6,707 bases of DNA from Rugosimonospora sp036494675 (lineage in GTDB: Bacteria > Actinomycetota > Actinomycetes > Mycobacteriales > Micromonosporaceae). The stretch spans positions 1 through 6,707 of the forward strand of contig DASXOA010000317.1 in assembly GCA_036494675.1 (NCBI GenBank), written 5' to 3'. The position numbers and the translations under genes are program-made. Shown here piece by piece: positions 5,690-6,707 of this stretch (position 1 is its first letter; the number at the start of each line of letters is the position of its first letter). The notes below the pieces were generated by a model. It saw only the letters and a list, made by a program, of their open reading frames with translations, searched no databases and had not been told where the DNA came from.

Positions 5690-5732
5690 CCTGGGGCGGC
5701 ACGGTCAAGCCGCGGAACTCGGGCCGGCACAG

Positions 5733-6704
5733 TCAGGCCGGCGCGGTGATGCGGAAGGTGACGCCGGTCAGTCGCTCCGACTCCGCCCACAACCGGCGCT
5801 GCGCCTCGATGTCACAGGACCGCTCGCTCGGGTCGACCGGCACCGGGTACCCGGATGCCCGGAACCACCCGTCCGGGCCGTAGTATTCGCCGCCGCGCAC
5901 CCGCTCGTCGGTGGCGGCGCGCAGCGTGGCGAGCGCACCCGTTGCCGCGTCCCGCTGCCCGGCCAGCCGCGTCAGCACGGACGCGGCCAGCCGCAACGGG
6001 AGGGTGGTGTGGCGCGGGAGTTCGGTCGGCACGACGCCGGGCTCCAGCGCCACCGCGATCGGGTGGGCGCCGGCCTCGGCGAGGCGCCGTTGCAACTCGT
6101 GCGTGAACATCAGGTTCGCCAGCTTGGACTGGCTGTAGGCGGCGGGGCGCCGGTACCGGCGGCGCTCGAAGTGCAGGTCGTCGACGTCGAGACCACCCCG
6201 GCGGTGGGCCGAACTGCTGACCGTCACGATCCGGGAACCCGGGGTGGCGAGCAGCCGGTCGAGTACCAGTCCGGTCAGCGCGAAGTGGCCGAGATGGTTG
6301 GTGCCGATCTGGAGTTCGAAGCCGTCCTCGGTCTGACCGAACGGCGGCATCATCAGGCCGGCGTTGTTGATCAGCAGATCCAGCCTCGGGTACCGCGACC
6401 GGAACTGCTCGGCGGCCTCCCGTACCGACGCGAGCGAGGCGAGGTCGAGTCGCAGTGAGTCCACCGTGACGCCGGGTACGGCATCGGCGATCCGGCTGGC
6501 CGCGGCGGCGGCCCGGCCGGCGTCCCGGCAGGCGAGCACCACGGTCGCCCCGCGCGCGGCGAGAACCTTCGCCGTCTCGTACCCGATGCCGGTGTTGGCT
6601 CCGGTGACCACGGCGACCCGCCCCCGCTGGTCGCCCACGTCGCCGACGGTCCAGCGCGGGCCGGTGACGCGTGCACCGGCGGGGCGCGATCCGCGTCCGC
6701 TCAT
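5733..6704 (-). CDS. SDR family NAD(P)-dependent oxidoreductase (retinol dehydrogenase-like)
   Basis: A 323-residue short-chain dehydrogenase/reductase of the extended-length group often annotated as retinol dehydrogenase- or protochlorophyllide reductase-like. The cofactor loop TGANTGIG is at 34-41, NNAG at 113-116, the active-site serine region VSSSAHR at 162-168, the catalytic YSQSK at 190-194 and the structural Asn in GTNHLGH at 134-140, so the full Asn-Ser-Tyr-Lys tetrad is present. ACR (58-60) ends the second strand, and an Arg there favours NADP(H). The substrate is unknown. Relatives usually begin one or two residues before the WT...D..DQ.GR segment, which here starts at residue 18. 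The ATG at 6704 therefore adds a basic N-terminal extension, no other ATG/GTG fits better, and the window ends three bases upstream, so an upstream start cannot be excluded. No strong terminator separates it from the GNAT gene. Confidence 0.9.
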   Translation of the reverse strand: MSGRGSRPAGARVTGPRWTVGDVGDQRGRVAVVTGANTGIGYETAKVLAARGATVVLACRDAGRAAAAASRIADAVPGVTVDSLRLDLASLASVREAAEQFRSRYPRLDLLINNAGLMMPPFGQTEDGFELQIGTNHLGHFALTGLVLDRLLATPGSRIVTVSSSAHRRGGLDVDDLHFERRRYRRPAAYSQSKLANLMFTHELQRRLAEAGAHPIAVALEPGVVPTELPRHTTLPLRLAASVLTRLAGQRDAATGALATLRAATDERVRGGEYYGPDGWFRASGYPVPVDPSERSCDIEAQRRLWAESERLTGVTFRITAPA

Positions 6705-6707
6705 CGT

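Noticed and set aside
5696..5713. Hairpin GCGGC/GCCGC after the dehydrogenase gene as terminator
   Set aside because: A five-pair stem with an eight-base loop is expected by chance in this composition, and no U-tract follows.

Overview
The window reads as chromosomal DNA of a high-GC filamentous actinobacterium. Codons end almost always in G or C, and GTG/TTG starts and GC-rich hairpins without U-tracts occur. It also carries a Methyltransf_19 (DUF574) methyltransferase, a family expanded in Streptomyces, Micromonosporaceae and relatives. The genus cannot be fixed from this stretch. No tRNA, rRNA, CRISPR array, intact transposase or phage gene was seen.

Layout, left to right. (1) 14-826 (-), a SAM-dependent methyltransferase with a TTG start. 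(2) 849-950, four copies of a degenerate 25-bp unit directly upstream of it. (3) 972-1892 (-), a zinc-free NADPH quinone-oxidoreductase-like MDR enzyme. (4) 1988-2021, a hairpin terminator for the next gene. (5) 2032-3996 (-), a large Tat-exported glycoside hydrolase of the GH99/GH71-like type with FN3 and F5/8 type C (CBM32-like) modules. (6) 4003-4200, its leader and upstream region, with a 13-bp perfect hairpin near the ribosome binding site and two inverted repeats in a noticeably AT-richer patch. (7) about 4200-4463 (+), the C-terminal half of a GNAT acetyltransferase, apparently a decayed remnant, reading in frame into (8) 4464-5051 (+), a GrpB/UPF0157 protein with its own ribosome binding site. 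(9) 5062-5086, a hairpin between convergent genes. (10) 5136-5651 (-), an intact GNAT acetyltransferase. (11) 5733-6704 (-), a short-chain dehydrogenase whose start lies at the window edge.

The genes do not form an evident pathway. They look like separate transcription units of accessory metabolism: one secreted polysaccharide-active enzyme, two NAD(P)H oxidoreductases, an acetyltransferase, a methyltransferase and a nucleotidyltransferase-fold protein. I did not find a convincing new multi-gene system. The items most worth a second look are the 25-bp tandem repeat array, the catalytically plausible but functionally undefined GH99-like enzyme with its structured leader and candidate operators, and the in-frame GNAT-remnant/GrpB junction.
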